Shown: positions 23,263 to 35,639, counted from the stretch's first letter. The stretch: 64,000 bases of DNA from Schistosoma haematobium (GCF_000699445.3 NC_067198.1:32950536-33014535); one strand, 5' to 3'. A program made the numbers and translations. Notes: generated by a model from the letters alone, not told the origin.

Positions 23263-25202
23263 TATAAAAATAATGATTGATTTAATTGTGATATAATTCA
23301 TTTATATCCTTAATGAATTGTTTCTTATTTATGAAGTGACTCATAGGTTTGCTATCGTAATTGGATATTAAAAAATAAACGGATTTCATCCATAGTGCAA
23401 CCATGGATGTTCAATCTTGAGAAATGAGTTGTTTAGCACTTTCTGTTTTTCAATGATTGTTTAAATAAAAACTGTCCAATATGTAAAGTAGTAATGTTTA
23501 ATAATACCCAATATTCCGTCTTTATTAAAAAAATAAATGACATTCATCGGTTTGTTAAATTAATTCATGATACAATTGTAAATTTGATTGAATGTTTATA
23601 GATTTCTGTGGATATCTTAAAGTAATTTTTCTACATTCATTCAACTGACCAGTGATTTAGTTTTCTAAATCTTTATTTTTTGAGATTGGCTTAATGAACG
23701 AAATTGTACACTTGGATACCAAAGTTAGTTTCATAATTTCGTAATTCCATTGAGTTGTCACATCATTATATACAAAGCAGGTCAAACTATATACTATGAA
23801 CTTCCTACATTATTTAACAAAATCAAGTCTAATAACTTCTTATAATCGACAATAAAAATGCTCGAATTAAACTAAAGAACCATTAGGAATCAGAATGAAC
23901 TGAATTATTCGTTTAAGATTAAGAACCTTTAGTTTTGAAGTAGAGCACATTATTTGTAGACTAATGAGCTGGGTTTCAACCGATCATCATTTTCAACTTT
24001 GGTCAATATATTTCTTTTAACAAAAATCAGAAAGCATTATATAATCTAAGACAATCTATGGTGTAGACTGTCTTTGAATTGAACAATTTTCACAAAAACC
24101 TTCCTATTAGGTATCTTTTCTGCAAAATAATCTTGTCTAATCTGGACATATATATATATATTCTTGATTACCAATTATATATATATGATCAAAAGGTGTT
24201 GCCTTTCCTAATCCATACTATATAAACAACTATTTCATATTTACATATATAACAAAATATTCGCTCATTATGATCAAACAAACAATAGATTATTTATCGA
24301 TAACGATAAAAGAAAGAGCTATTTTAAAAGAACTTGTAGTGAAGAGACCGAATAAAATCAGTTCAGTCAGAACTATAATCACAATTAACTACTTGTAAAT
24401 GATTCTTTCAAATGATAGCGAATTCATGTTGTAAATGTTTAAATCTATTTCAAAAACCCCTGATATACTCAATCACTATTTTATTTTTTCTCCAATTTTT
24501 ATTAAGTTTCTCTCCTTTCTTTGTTTCCTTAACAAAGATGAGATACTCGATGTTTATTCTTCTTTTGAACAGTGAATAATATCATCTTAATGATTTGTTG
24601 CTTACTTAGTAAGTTAATTCTTTTAATCTATTTTTTAATGATAATGTAAGACATTTTATGTATGACCTCTGCTTGTTTCAATCAATTAACCTTCATATTG
24701 AGATTTATTTTATCTTCAACTTAGGCAGTATTAAAATGACTGACTGACCATAAGAGGATGTTGTAACTAATGTATCTGATTTTCATCAGAAAATAGCTTC
24801 ACTTTGACAACATCGACTTTGCCCATCTAGATGAAAACAATTATTCGGTGATCACCAAAAGTATTTATATATATAATGATATTGATAATGATTTTTCAGA
24901 AATATCTCTCATATGGCTTTTGTTAACAATATTCATTATACATTTATTAATACAGATATTCATTCTTCTGTCACTGTACAACCTTCACACTACCTTTTGT
25001 TGTATTTCATATACTTTGTTTTTATTCATGCTGTCATAGTAACATCATTGCTAATATCATCACTATTGTTATAATTGTTTTCACTATAGAAACGTATTTT
25101 TTCTTTTAAGTAAAGGAATAATAGTATGTACTTTAATCCAGGCTGATAAAATATTTATTAATTGTTGAAATACTCTTATTATTGGTAATTTTAATTTTTT
25201 CA
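23263..25202. other. 1.9 kb without a recognisable gene
   Basis: AT-rich. Short TA runs occur at 24147-24162 and 24176-24186. The frame at 24848-25039 is hydrophobic low complexity in AT-rich DNA and not convincing. Confidence 0.5.
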
Positions 25203-25580
25203 GTATAAGGTTGTGGAGATTATTAAGTTTTGATTTACATCAAGAATCGATCAATATTAGACCACCATTGAAAACCTAGAATCACTGGACGGCTGTTTCG
25301 TCCTAGTATGGGACTCTCCAGCAGTACGTATCCACAATCGGCACGCCAGAAACGAACCCAGAACCTTCGAGCTCGCACGCGAACGCTCTAGACCACTGGG
25401 GCGGCATCCATCAGTGTTAATGTCTAATTTCAACCAAGCTACGAAATTGCGCAACACTCTTCCATTGTCTTCATACCTGTCTCTATTCGACACGGATTAG
25501 CTCCACTGGTCACGACTTCTTACTAGAATTCCGAGAATTCATCAACATCAATCAACTCATGATCTCAATCAAAAAAATTT
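25203..25580. mobile_element. SINE-B long form, minus strand, with a plus-strand tail at its far end
   Basis: Tail (gttgtggagattattaag), middle, ribozyme region, B box and head follow each other on the minus strand (25208-25410). The extra head region comes next (ttcaaccaagctacgaaattg to actagaattccgagaattc, 25432-25540). The right end then reads atcaactcatgatctcaatc, which is a tail in plus orientation, so both outer ends are tails. The core reads CTGGAGA, with an essential A lost. tttaattttt occurs on both sides and could be a target site duplication, but it is low in complexity. Confidence 0.85.
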
Positions 25581-25700
25581 AATTTTTAACAGAGACAAGA
25601 ACAAAGAAAGGACGAATAGGATTACATTATTTCATTTTCATCCTGATATGTAATTATTAAGGGCGAACATGCAAAAGAAATTCCAAAATGTGGTACTCAT

Positions 25701-25752
25701 ACTATCACTACTACTACTACTACTGCTACTACTACTACGAATAATAATAATA
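25701..25752 (+). repeat. (ACT)n / (AAT)n compound microsatellite
   Basis: Repeated act with one variant unit, then gaataataataata. Confidence 0.95.
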
Positions 25753-27244
25753 TTTAGTGTAAACTGTTACTAAAATGTCTGTTATAAATTTCTTAAATAT
25801 CATATATTTTAATTGTGAAGATTCAATAAAAAAAGGTTTGAAGAAATTTTCGATAACTCAAATTCATAAAGCTTTAACATTGAATATCCTGTCTCTTTAA
25901 TCATTTCTGAAAAAATCTCTTATTATTCTAGAGAATGTAGTGTCAATGGAAGTTATGTTATATTTTCTAAGTCAATGATTTTAATGCAATTGTTCAGTGC
26001 TCATTTCCTAAATGGATAGAGGAACATAAAAATCTATCACCAGTTATAAAATGTTCCCAAATAAATTATAATTATAATGATAGATTTCAAGCTTATAATA
26101 AAATCATATCAAAGATTGAGTTGATAGATATAGTTGATTTGAATATAAGCTGTGGAACATAATTGACTGGTTATTAAAATAACTATATATGTAAGAGAAT
26201 TCCTTTAGCTTTTTCTTCATAAGAAAAGTTAATAACCTAAATATTGTGAATAAATTCAAGATATGTTGAATGATTTCAGTGTGACGATGGGTGAAGTTTA
26301 GTAATCCTGTGTTAATCTTAGCAAGGGATATTTCTTAGTCGATTCAACTTTATTTCGGATAGTTCCACTAAAAAAAGAAAGTTGAAATAACGTGTTAAAA
26401 TTAAAAGTTTCACATGTTGATGATTCGATAGGAAATTTCTTGATTAGCCAACAGTTAATTGTATTAGATTACCGATATTTTCATATACTGGATTATTGTT
26501 ATTCATTATAGACGTGTATTTCATCTTAGAAATTCTCTGAGAATTTATTTTATCTTAACTATATTTCAAGAAGATGTCATGAACTTAAATTCACTTGAAT
26601 GGATTCTTTTACGAACAATTATGTTTACAAGGATACTAGAAATGAATAAAATGACTCATTGAATGACTTCAGGACATTGACACATCCTTAAAAAGTAATA
26701 AATACAAATAAGATATCATATTGATTAAATTTTCAAGTGTTATAGATGTTGCATTGTTATTCAACTCGAATGATTTCCTAAAGAATAACTCATACATTAT
26801 AGTTCCTGGTTATTTCACTTGTAATTTCTTTTTTAATCTTAAATAGTTAAGTTTAAACAACCCCTACTCTACCTAGATATTATTAGTCGGTACGCTGGTT
26901 CATGGATAAAGAAGAAAATTTTCCTTTTACAAACAACGATCATATTGATATACTTGTTGAAGTATTAGACGACCTATTTAGACGTTAATTTGTAGAACAA
27001 TACTAGATAATAAATACGTGCCTTGTATTTAATAAAATAAAATTATAGGCTTTTATATTCCGCTTGTATTTAAGAAATTCTGATCATTTATTTGAGAAAA
27101 AATCAATAATATTAGTAAATTTAGCACACCAAAAAATTATTTAATATATCATCAAATTTCTTATTTCATTCTGTTACTATTTACTTATAGAGTTCTATCT
27201 ATCTTTAAAATAATTTCTTGTACTCGGGTGAAGTGTGTACTTTC
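25753..27244. other. No gene seen
   Basis: AT-rich spacer of 1.5 kb without recognised motifs or repeats. Confidence 0.5.
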
Positions 27245-28036
27245 ATACTTACGCTTCTCACCTCCAATAGAGTATAGGCCGCCGACCAGCATTCTCCAAT
27301 CCACTCTTACCTAGGCCTTCCTTTCTAGTTCTATCCAATTGTTGTTCATTCTTCTCATGTCTATCTCCATTTCTCAACGTAATCCGTTCTTTGGTCTTCC
27401 GCTTCTCCTTTGACCTTGAGGAGTTCGATTGAGGTTTTGCCTTGTGACGCAGTTGACTGCTTTCCTCAATATGTGTCCTATCCATTTCCAGTGATTCTTC
27501 CTGATTTGTTTCACTGCTGGGATCTGATTTGTTCACTTCCATAGCAGATTGTCGATGGTAGTGTCTGGTCAACGAATCTGAAGTATTTTGCACAGACAGA
27601 TGTTAATAAACACCTGTATCTTCTGGATGATGGCTTTCGTAGTTCTCCAGGTTTCTACCCCATATAGTAGAACTGTCTTGACATTTGTATTGAAAATCCT
27701 GACCTTGATGTTGGTTGACAGTTGCTTTGAGTTTCAGATGTTCCTCAGTTGTAAATATGATGCTCCTGCTTTGCCGATCCGTGCCTTCACATCTGCATCA
27801 GATCCACCCTGTTCATCAATGATGCTGCCCAAATATGTAAAGGTTTTTACATCTTCCAAATCTTCTCCATCAATTGTGACTGGATTAGTGCATGCTGTGT
27901 TGTATCGAAGAATCTTGCTTTTCCCTTTGTGTATATTGAGATCTACTGCTGCTACACTGGTCGTCTTCTCCTGCATTTGCTGTTCCATGTGCGATAGAAG
28001 AACTAGATCATCTGAGAAATATAAAGTGAGTAACAT
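27245..28036 (-). mobile_element. RTE-clade LINE, 3' part; mosaic of two subfamilies
   Basis: The minus strand encodes the end of the RT region: FSDDLVLLS (FADD box with A changed to S), then NIHKGKSKILRY, TIDGEDLEDVKTFTYLGSI, DADVKARIGKAGASYLQLRNI, then a stop where W is expected, then KVRIFN and KTVLLYG blocks. The 3' part (27245-27600) resembles the copy at 18545-19275. The middle (27601-27941) reads as identical to 36016-36356, including the nonsense codon. The 3' tail (cttacg at 27250) is short. The copy cannot be functional. The junction at 27600/27601 is abrupt. Confidence 0.88.
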
Positions 28037-29307
28037 CTGTTAAAGATTAATAAGTCTACCATGAAATTGTTTTTGTCCAGACTATCTTCAGTAACATTAT
28101 ATATACGGTCATACCGTACTCTTCAACTCCTAAGTTAAAAATATTCATAGATTTATTGTCATTTAATTATAATTAGATTACATAGAATAATAACACGTTG
28201 TTTCACATGAAATCTTAATTTAAAACATTCTAATCTTCAATGAATTTATGTAGTTTTTAATAATAAAATACATTTCGATTGATTAATCAACCAATATATG
28301 GATATAGAAAGAAAGAGTTGACTAAATTGAAAGTTGATTAGAAAGAAAAAAAGATAACGCATGGTTAGCCCGCATCTACTTTAATACAATACTGTTGATA
28401 GCAGTATAAACGTCTATGTCATATTAATACCATGATTTTTATCACGGAAATATGTATAATACGAAGCACTGGTTTAATTCATACATAGATTGTCTTTCAT
28501 CAAAATGATACATATCACTTGCTTTTATCATTTTTTGTCATCAATAGTTGCATTACTCCTGGTTTATCAATAATTAAACTCACAGTTACATTAAACAATG
28601 ATGTTGTAAGTCAGTCAGTTAGTCAGTATGCTAACCAGAAAGAATGTAGAATCTGGCATATTTGTGCAGCGACACAATTAGCCGTATCACATCAATACAG
28701 AGAGATGAAATTATGAAGAATGGTCCCAGGAACATAGGAGAAGTAAGAACAACAGTGGTAGCAGGAAATTCACACCAATACCACTCCATGTAGTCTTGCA
28801 ATAATATAAAAAAGTGTTTTAAACACGAATAAAGTTAACAAAGAAATTCACTAGGGCATTCTCCTTAATCTATTTTATGTTCATCGCACTTTTGTTTATA
28901 CACATGCTTTTGTTTAGTATCTCGGTAATATGTAGAAAGAATAACGCAAAAATAAAGGACCTAAATCAATACTAGGATAGTGCCTTAATGATTAAACACT
29001 GACTTCAATTTCCATCACAATTAATATGCACTACAGCTTGTAGTCATTCCTATCTTCAATTTTCAATCTAATATTTTGAGATTCAATAAAAGGTAAATTG
29101 GTGATGATCAGTCTTACAAGGTCCGTCATATCAGGTTTTATTTTTCTTCTCTTAACTGAATTGGTTTATCAATCGATTGCAGTAGAATGCAGTTCCTAGG
29201 AGAACGTATATATCCTTGATTAGAACCAGTATACAGTTACATCGTTACATATTTGTAGCTTCCACCACAAATAGAATTAATATGGTGAAATACTAAAAAC
29301 AACACCG
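28037..29307. other. No gene seen; a more complex patch at 28590-28800
   Basis: Mostly AT-rich. Between about 28590 and 28800 the sequence is less AT-rich (gtcagtcagttagtcag, then ggtcccaggaacataggaga) and may be an old interspersed repeat. No second copy was found in the window. Confidence 0.4.
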
Positions 29308-29480
29308 CACTGTACAATTGTTTTGTCCTAGTATGAGAAATATGCACTAACAGCTTTATCAGTAATTGAGCCCGATACTTTCATTCCAGGTGAAAAGAGC
29401 GTCATGTTCAGATTGCTGGGTTGAGACTCATTCGATTTTATTGTACTACATTGGTCAACTCATGATATTATAAAACCAAC
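29308..29480 (-). mobile_element. Possible SINE-B relic
   Basis: Only cgcactgtacaattgttttgtcctagtatgag at the left matches the SINE-B ribozyme region in reverse sense. The rest is too diverged to align reliably. Confidence 0.35.
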
Positions 29481-29499
29481 AACCAATATAATTCGGTCT

Positions 29500-30010
29500 T
29501 TATTATTTATCTATTTAAACACAAGGAGGCACCAAATACATATGCGCCACACAAATCATTTAATTTGTATGAGGGCTGGGATACTACCTGGATTCCCAAA
29601 CTGAAGTAAATTGTTTTTTAGGGGGCCACACTCCGAGCATTTGACCTACAGGTCTAATCCATAAGGCAGTAGAGCAACATAAAGAGATGTCGTCTCATGG
29701 TAGCCAGTGACCAACAATAGGTTCATACGCCATTTTTCCCTCAGGATCCTGAGGCCTATGTGCATCAATGGTTTGAAATTAGGGTTTTTCAACTCCTCTA
29801 AATGGATCCTTCATATCCTCAAACCCGATTAAAAGCCGGACATTCACTTTTCGTCCTCTCCGTTTCACAAATAACAGTAATGCCGTGAGAAGGCAGTAAG
29901 TAGGAATTTTCTGACAGTGGCTGTATACGCGTGGCCATGTGAAAGTATTTCAAAAGAGAATGATGACTCTCCTCATCTTCAACCGTACCAGTGCATTTAA
30001 GGGCTACTCT
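29500..30010 (-). mobile_element. Longer family-C retroposon copy
   Basis: The left end (tttattatttatctattt, then ccaaatacatatgcgccaca) matches the insert at 919-1039. About 400 bp of markedly less AT-rich sequence follows (29612-30010). It contains a perfect 16-bp palindrome, cctcaggatcctgagg (29742-29757), and words such as gccggacattcactttt. The orientation is minus because the A-rich tail lies at the left edge. I think it is the 3' region of a non-LTR retrotransposon, but I cannot name the family and see no long reading frame. Confidence 0.6.
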
Positions 30011-30047
30011 TTGTTAACAAAAACAATGAGAAAAACTAGAAGGTGTT

Positions 30048-30140
30048 TCACAATTAATTGATCACTGAATAGTGATGATTGAATTCTACCTCAAGAAACC
30101 TAAGTTGAGGATTTCCTGTTAGTTACTTCTAACCACGAAC
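30048..30140 (+). repeat. Relic of dispersed repeat family F
   Basis: cactgaatagtgatgattgaat and gaggatttcctgttag resemble 57165-57190 and the end of 57145-57470. Diverged and partial. Confidence 0.35.
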
Positions 30141-30224
30141 TTATTGGAAACCTGTCAGAAATTCTTTAAAGTCAACCAATGTTTATATTTGTGCAACAAG
30201 AATATTCACCATAATTATTTTTAT

Positions 30225-30256
30225 TATTAACACTATTATTATTATTATTATTATTA
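30225..30256 (+). repeat. (TTA)n microsatellite
   Basis: Run of attatt units starting near 30225 with few interruptions. Confidence 0.9.
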
Positions 30257-31077
30257 AAATCATAATCTATCACTAACTAAAATATACTGAAATCAATAAA
30301 GAAAAATGATAGATATTTGAGCATAATTAAGATGAAACAAAACACTCAAAAAAGATAAACGATCAAATATATAAATATATTCAATAAATCACTGAATATA
30401 AACAAACAAATAATCTATCTCAATTAAGACGATAATGAATCGTTTAAAATATAAGTTACAAACTTTTAACTGATACCTAGTAAATTTGAAAATTATCCTT
30501 CGTATATTAAAGAACAGTTGATAGAATAATAATAATAATAAAAGAATGAAACGAAACAAAACGATAATATTACAAAAAAAAGTAAACAAATGTTACATAA
30601 TTAATAAACTTAGTAAAGTCTTCTCTAGATTAATCTGTATATGTATATTCATCTAAATGTATAAAGGATTATAAGCAGAGATGGATAGTGGTTAGCAGTT
30701 TGAAAAGTTACTTAAAAGAATTAATTATGGTATTGCATACTTATTCATTTTGTATTCTTTCTGGCTCAGTTTCGTTTGTTTCTTTGCCAAAATCAATACT
30801 ACTTTACGAGTTAAAAATATTATTTGAATTGATTATGTAATTATTCGAATGATCTTGACGTAATGCATTGAAGTGATGTTACTGAACAGATTTGTTCATT
30901 ATCATTTTCTTTTTGAACAACAAAAACAAAATAATGAAAATAAGAATCAACCAACTTGTACGTAAGTTTGAATAAAACTACTACTTATATAGACATTGTA
31001 AAGAATTGTAAGTAGTAAATTAGACAAATGATAAAATGAGCATTGTTGAAAAATTAATCAATTCTTTTTATTGGTAT
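30257..31077. other. No gene; tiny SM-alpha remnant at 30676-30700
   Basis: AT-rich spacer. gcagagatggatagtggttagcag at 30676-30699 is the minus-strand 3' edge of an SM-alpha ribozyme; nothing more of that copy remains. Confidence 0.55.
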
Positions 31078-31295
31078 AGAAGGGTTTATGGAAATTGTAG
31101 AATTTTCCTTGTTTAAATAACGGATTTATTTTAGTTAAATTATCACAGAAAATCAGAAAACACACAATACCTTTTTTTTATCATAGTATGGAAGTCGTCA
31201 GCAGTGCACATCCATGAACCTGTTACATGGTATAAAACACCGAACCTTCGGTTTAACACTTAAATTTCAGGCTAAAACCCCTACAACCTCTTCTC
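31078..31295 (-). mobile_element. SINE-B relic, minus strand
   Basis: Tail (agaagggtttatggaaattg at the left edge), then a disrupted middle, then gaagtcgtcagcagtgcacatcc (linker and stem I), a B-box remnant (ccgaaccttcgg) and an eroded head. The ribozyme core is lost. Confidence 0.6.
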
Positions 31296-31329
31296 CATAA
31301 TAATAATGATCACATAATATTAAGTGACC

Positions 31330-31665
31330 AACGTCTAGATGGAATTCTCAAATTTCTAGGGGAAAGCTGTAACAAGTAGAGTTAAACCGTGCTGGAAGTG
31401 AGGCAGTTATCCACCAAAGATCATGGAATATGTTTACTCAATATCGTGACGTTTTTAAACATAGATATCTACACTATTGAGTGATGGAGCAGTGGCTTGG
31501 AGTTTAAGTGCTCATATACAAGAGTGAAGTTTCTGGGCTCAATCCCCTATAGTGAGATTGTGGATATACACTGCCCACAAGTCTCATACTACGACAATAC
31601 AGCTGCACAGTGCCTATTATTTTTCGACGGTTGTCCAATCAAAACCAGTTCATGATGTATATTAT
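31330..31665 (+). mobile_element. SINE-B long-form relic, plus strand
   Basis: Extra head region with gtgctggaagtgaggcagttatccacca (31390-31417), then the tRNA-like part (ggagcagtggcttgg at 31486), a B-box remnant (gggctcaatcccc) and a ribozyme and tail remnant (ctcatactacgacaatacagctgcacagtgcc). The core is lost. It sits about 35 bp from the minus copy at 31078-31295, so the pair may be an old inverted composite. Confidence 0.55.
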
Positions 31666-32560
31666 GAAAAACATTTTAATATCGACCAATTTAATATATC
31701 ATTTTTAGGTGTCTTTATAACTAAAGTTTAAATATTTCACTTAATGGAAATATATATAATTGGCTAGATTAGTGTCAATATAACATTTAATAATCAACAT
31801 TCCAGTAATCACCAAAGTACAATTTAAATCCGCTTTTTTTTTCTAAAGTTTACAAATGGATGATAGTTGGAAAACAAATAAATAATCTTTTGTGATGTAA
31901 CATTTCATTTCTAGGTGATTGAATAAATTCCTACCAAAACAAATAATTAAACTGATATTCCATAACAAAGTTTTTACAAGCACTAACAGACACTATCACA
32001 GTTGGAACATAATAATATCAGAGGATATTTGAAAAAAAACGCTTGCTTATTTTGTATGGATACTTATTATCAAAAGATTTTGACCAATATGAGTTACTGT
32101 AGTTTGACATTGTATATTGAACTGTACCACTTAAGTCTGTGTGTGATATTTTCAAAATCTTTGGACTTTAATAGATCATTTTGAAAAAAAGCAATACTGA
32201 AATCTTATTAAGGTCTACAAACAATCTAATTTAACAATAATAGTATATTCTTTACTGAATAAATCCAATATTGATTCTAGAAGTTCTAGTGAGAAATTAC
32301 AAATGATAATTATGAACCATACTAAAAATGAAGAAAGTCTAATCAACTCTAATAGATGATGATTATAATATGATGAGCTGATTGAGTAATATTCAATTAC
32401 TATTCATAATTGGTGATCTAAGGGTGCCAACATTGATACAGGTTGATAGTTTGTTTATATACTTTCACAGAGACTTATATGAAAATGTTGCATATTTAAC
32501 AATTTTCTAAATGACATCAGTTAGTGAAAAAAGAAAAAAGAAATGGTCTTTTGGATCAAA
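31666..32560. other. No gene seen
   Basis: AT-rich. The 60-codon frame at 32002-32184 has no motif. Confidence 0.5.
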
Positions 32561-32573
32561 ATAACCTCTACAA

Positions 32574-32637
<64 letters not shown>

Positions 32638-32868
32638 TCAATAACACTTGATTATTAAATATCAAGAAGTATTCTTCATAACTATTTTCAATGTATAGTA
32701 TATTGTGAAATTCTCTTGATAACATTGATAATAATAACCTGTCAAAATATCTGAACAAGTAAATTTGATTGTAACTTCTTTATTCTACTAACTATATATA
32801 TATCTATATGAAGAATACTACTTGAGATTTAATAATCAAGTGTCATTGATTTGTATATGAGGTTATAT
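32561..32868. repeat. Large inverted repeat with an AT microsatellite in one arm
   Basis: The left arm has ataacctct-acaaatc (32561-32576) and, after the AT run, aataacacttgattattaaa to gtattcttcata (32640-32682). The right arm has the reverse complements: tatgaagaatac (32807-32818), tttaataatcaagtgtcatt (32828-32847), gatttgtatatgaggttat (32848-32866). In the right arm the two blocks adjoin; in the left arm they are split by about 60 bp of (TA)n. This looks like a fold-back element in which one arm later gained a microsatellite. Confidence 0.85.
32577..32635. repeat. (AT)n microsatellite, ~59 bp
   Basis: Pure alternating AT inside the left arm of the inverted repeat. The minus-strand frame here translates it as an alternating Tyr-Ile run. 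Confidence 0.97.
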
Positions 32869-33404
32869 ATATATATAATTATCTATAGCAATTCACTGAT
32901 CACATAATTGTGCGTACTCGTATACACCATCAAATTGAACTATACAAATCAGATGGATATAAAAATAATAAACAATATTCAACCATTATAAAATGACAAT
33001 ATTGGTATTTAACAATAATGATGAATTAGACTATCACAGGATTATTATTATTATTATTCTCAGGACAAATTTAATTTTGATCTTGTTATGTTTATATAAA
33101 TTTGATTATTATTATTTTTGTTCAAAAGAGGTGATCGTAATCGTAGTGATAATAATTATAACATATATTGTGCAAATATACTAATTAAAAATCAATATTT
33201 ATATTAATAATGTTTTTGATGTAAATTATGTCTAAAATTAATAAAACTGCACACGAACAAGCACATAAATATATATATAGATATATCCTATTGATTTATT
33301 GATTTATATAATTAAAATAAGGTAATTAATCACTTCATATAAATCATAATTTATGAACTAACATTTGTGTATTATTATTATTATTATTATTAACAAGTTT
33401 GAGG
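32869..33404. other. No gene; AT-rich with trinucleotide runs
   Basis: (ATT)n runs at 33043-33056 and 33371-33391. The frame at 32993-33184 is a translation of low-complexity AT sequence. Confidence 0.55.
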
Positions 33405-33870
33405 TGTCGGTTGCTATGTTATGCCCACATAGATTATTCTAGCTTCCGGACAGGCCAATTTATTCATTCTACTTGAGTCACATTTTGGCCTTGTCATTTG
33501 TTCACTTATCAACTTTGACTGTGTTGATCGCTTATCCCACTTATCACGTGTCCGTGACATATTTTCGTCTGACTATAAATATCGATTTACTCTTGATTAA
33601 ATCGATTTATCTCACACGTCTTCTCCACTAAGCGTTATTTCGCTTCGCTCTCTTCTCTTCGCTTTGTTTCTCCTCTCGTTAGTTTGGATCAAGGATTGTA
33701 TAAAATATACTTATTTAAAAATCCAGCCACGTATTTAACTTATTTTAATTTTGTTATTCACTAACGCAATTTAAGTCGATGATTATATACTATGATTGAC
33801 GATATGTATATTAAGAGAACAATCATTGTCTGATCTAATTGGTGTCAAAATATTGGGCTATCAAAGGCTA
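33405..33870 (+). mobile_element. Solo-LTR-like segment, copy 2
   Basis: Starts tgtcggttgctatg and is collinear with 2231-2692 (see that entry for shared landmarks). It contains ctataaatatcgat (TATA-like, near 33576-33589), the cttctccac block, and the downstream aattggtgtcaaaatattgg stretch that may be a primer-binding and leader remnant. No gag-pol follows, because a SINE-B composite begins 50 bp later. Confidence 0.5.
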
Positions 33871-33909
33871 AATACTGTCAATTGAAATACAAGTATTATA
33901 AAAATGAAC

Positions 33910-34310
33910 TAATTGGATAAATTTCAATAGTTGAAATCATGAGTCAATTGGAAGTAGACCATCATGGAAACCCTGGAAGCACTGGACGGTCGTTTCGTCC
34001 TATTACGGGATTCTTGTTGGTCTGTTGTGAGTTAGTAACTCAATGATGACAATGGTGGATGTGTCGCTTAATTTCGTGTATATTATTACCGTTGGATGCC
34101 GGCTCGCGCTCGTGAGTGATAGGTCCTGTGTTCGAATTTCGCGAGGCGGGATCGTGGTTGCTCACTGCTGGGGAGTCCCATATTAGGACGAAACGGCCGC
34201 CCAGTGCTTTCACGTTTACCATTATGGTCTAGTTCCAATTGACTCATGATCTCACCTGTTAAAATTACTAAAATCTATACAAAATCCCTTCTGATAGTAA
34301 TTGGATAAAT
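33910..34310. mobile_element. Inverted SINE-B composite with exact 13-bp target site duplication
   Basis: taattggataaat occurs at 33910-33922 and 34298-34310. Between them a minus-strand tail and ribozyme fragment (33923-34014, broken off inside the ribozyme core at gggattc) is joined through about 85 bp with no clear SINE match to a plus-strand copy. The plus copy begins at accgttggatgccggctc (34090), has a B box (tgttcgaatttcgc) and ends in the full tail (aaaatcccttctgata). Both termini are tails and the single duplication encloses the whole, so the composite entered as one piece. The plus core reads CTGGGGA (essential A lost). Confidence 0.88.
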
Positions 34311-35324
34311 GTTTAGAAAGTAAGAAAAGACAGTTCTGTATAATTTAGAAATCATTTTGATGATCACAAATTGAAGAATCATTAAGAGATCCCATTAATG
34401 TTTATCCACGATCATAGTCAATTAAGCTACTAAGTCTAAATTCAATCGTTATATATTTCAAAATCAGATGATATTTGTTATGATTTTCAACTTGATTTTA
34501 TTTGTATTCAAATCAATTAAATATGGAGAAATTATTTACTTATTTTTACTATGAAAGAGTTGAAATTTGAATGTACATTAATTTCAAAGCTTAAACTATC
34601 AATTTTAGGTTTGTTTTGTTTCTTTACAAGAATGATTAGTTTATGCAAGCATGAAGTCATAGATATTTGTCAAATGTTGTTTAAATACCAGAGTATACTG
34701 ACAAATAATTTGTGAATGAAGTAAAAATATAGTCTTGTTTTTGATAATCAAAATCTTCTTAATATTCATTTCTATTACTACTTCAAGAGTAAATCAAACA
34801 CTGCAAATTAATTTTTCTGTTTTGTGTAAGAGTTTCCATGTTGTTAATAATAATCAGAAGTGGAATTGAGTAGTCTCTGTTGATATGTAAATCTTTTTTG
34901 AATCGATACATCAATATATAGATGTACTATTCGACAGAGACTAACAATTAGCTAGAACGCAAGCTGGTTGTACAGACAAACCATTGTTAATATTTACAGA
35001 CACTAACTCAGTAACTATCACTTCGAAAAGGAACGCTTTATTTACTAATCCATTGAGCCATAATAACGAAAAACTAGTCTAGCGAGTACAATATTTATTA
35101 TTTATTTATAATAGTTTGCATTTAATAAAGTACTATGGTTTCCATAGATGGCAATTAACCAAAATGTTCCTGTTTCCTATCTCAAATTATTTCTACAATT
35201 AATATCATTAGTAATGGCTTTATGTGGCCTTCATGTATCATGTAAGTATTGTCTCAACATACTCATTTTGCTTTGAATTTATCGACAGTATAGTGAGAAT
35301 ATAAACAACAGGTTGGGTTAAACC

Positions 35325-35327
<3 letters not shown>
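34311..35327. other. No gene seen
   Basis: AT-rich spacer of 1 kb, nothing recognised. Confidence 0.5.

Positions 35328-35359
<32 letters not shown>
35328..35359 (+). repeat. (AAT)n microsatellite
   Basis: About ten aat units. Confidence 0.95.
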
Positions 35360-35360
<1 letters not shown>

Positions 35361-35639
35361 CATTATACACGTTGAACATGTCTGTGATTATCTGGACTTA
35401 GTAACTCCATCGATAATATGTTGATATATCAAATAAAATGGTACTGAGTTAGAGTAGCAGTGCAAATATTAACACCGAGATAGAAGTAAATCCTATATAA
35501 TACGAAACACATATCTTGTTTTCCTCTGATACCCAAAATTCATAAATTCTTGATTCATTTCCGTACTTTCATTTTACAAAATAAGAATTACTTCCGATTA
35601 ATAAAATATTCTTGTTACATTTACTTTATTGGAAGTCAC

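Noticed and set aside
25701..25752. Possible CRISPR-like or regulatory array of short repeats
   Set aside because: Pure trinucleotide microsatellite with no spacers; the genome is eukaryotic.
27588..28043. A 151-codon plus-strand frame, and a similar one at 36003-36401, as a conserved protein
   Set aside because: They are exactly antisense to RTE reverse transcriptase in the two copies that share an identical block; the similarity comes from the repeat, not from a plus-strand gene.
32507..32758. Frame with an alternating Tyr-Ile run as a repeat protein
   Set aside because: It is a translation of the (AT)n microsatellite.
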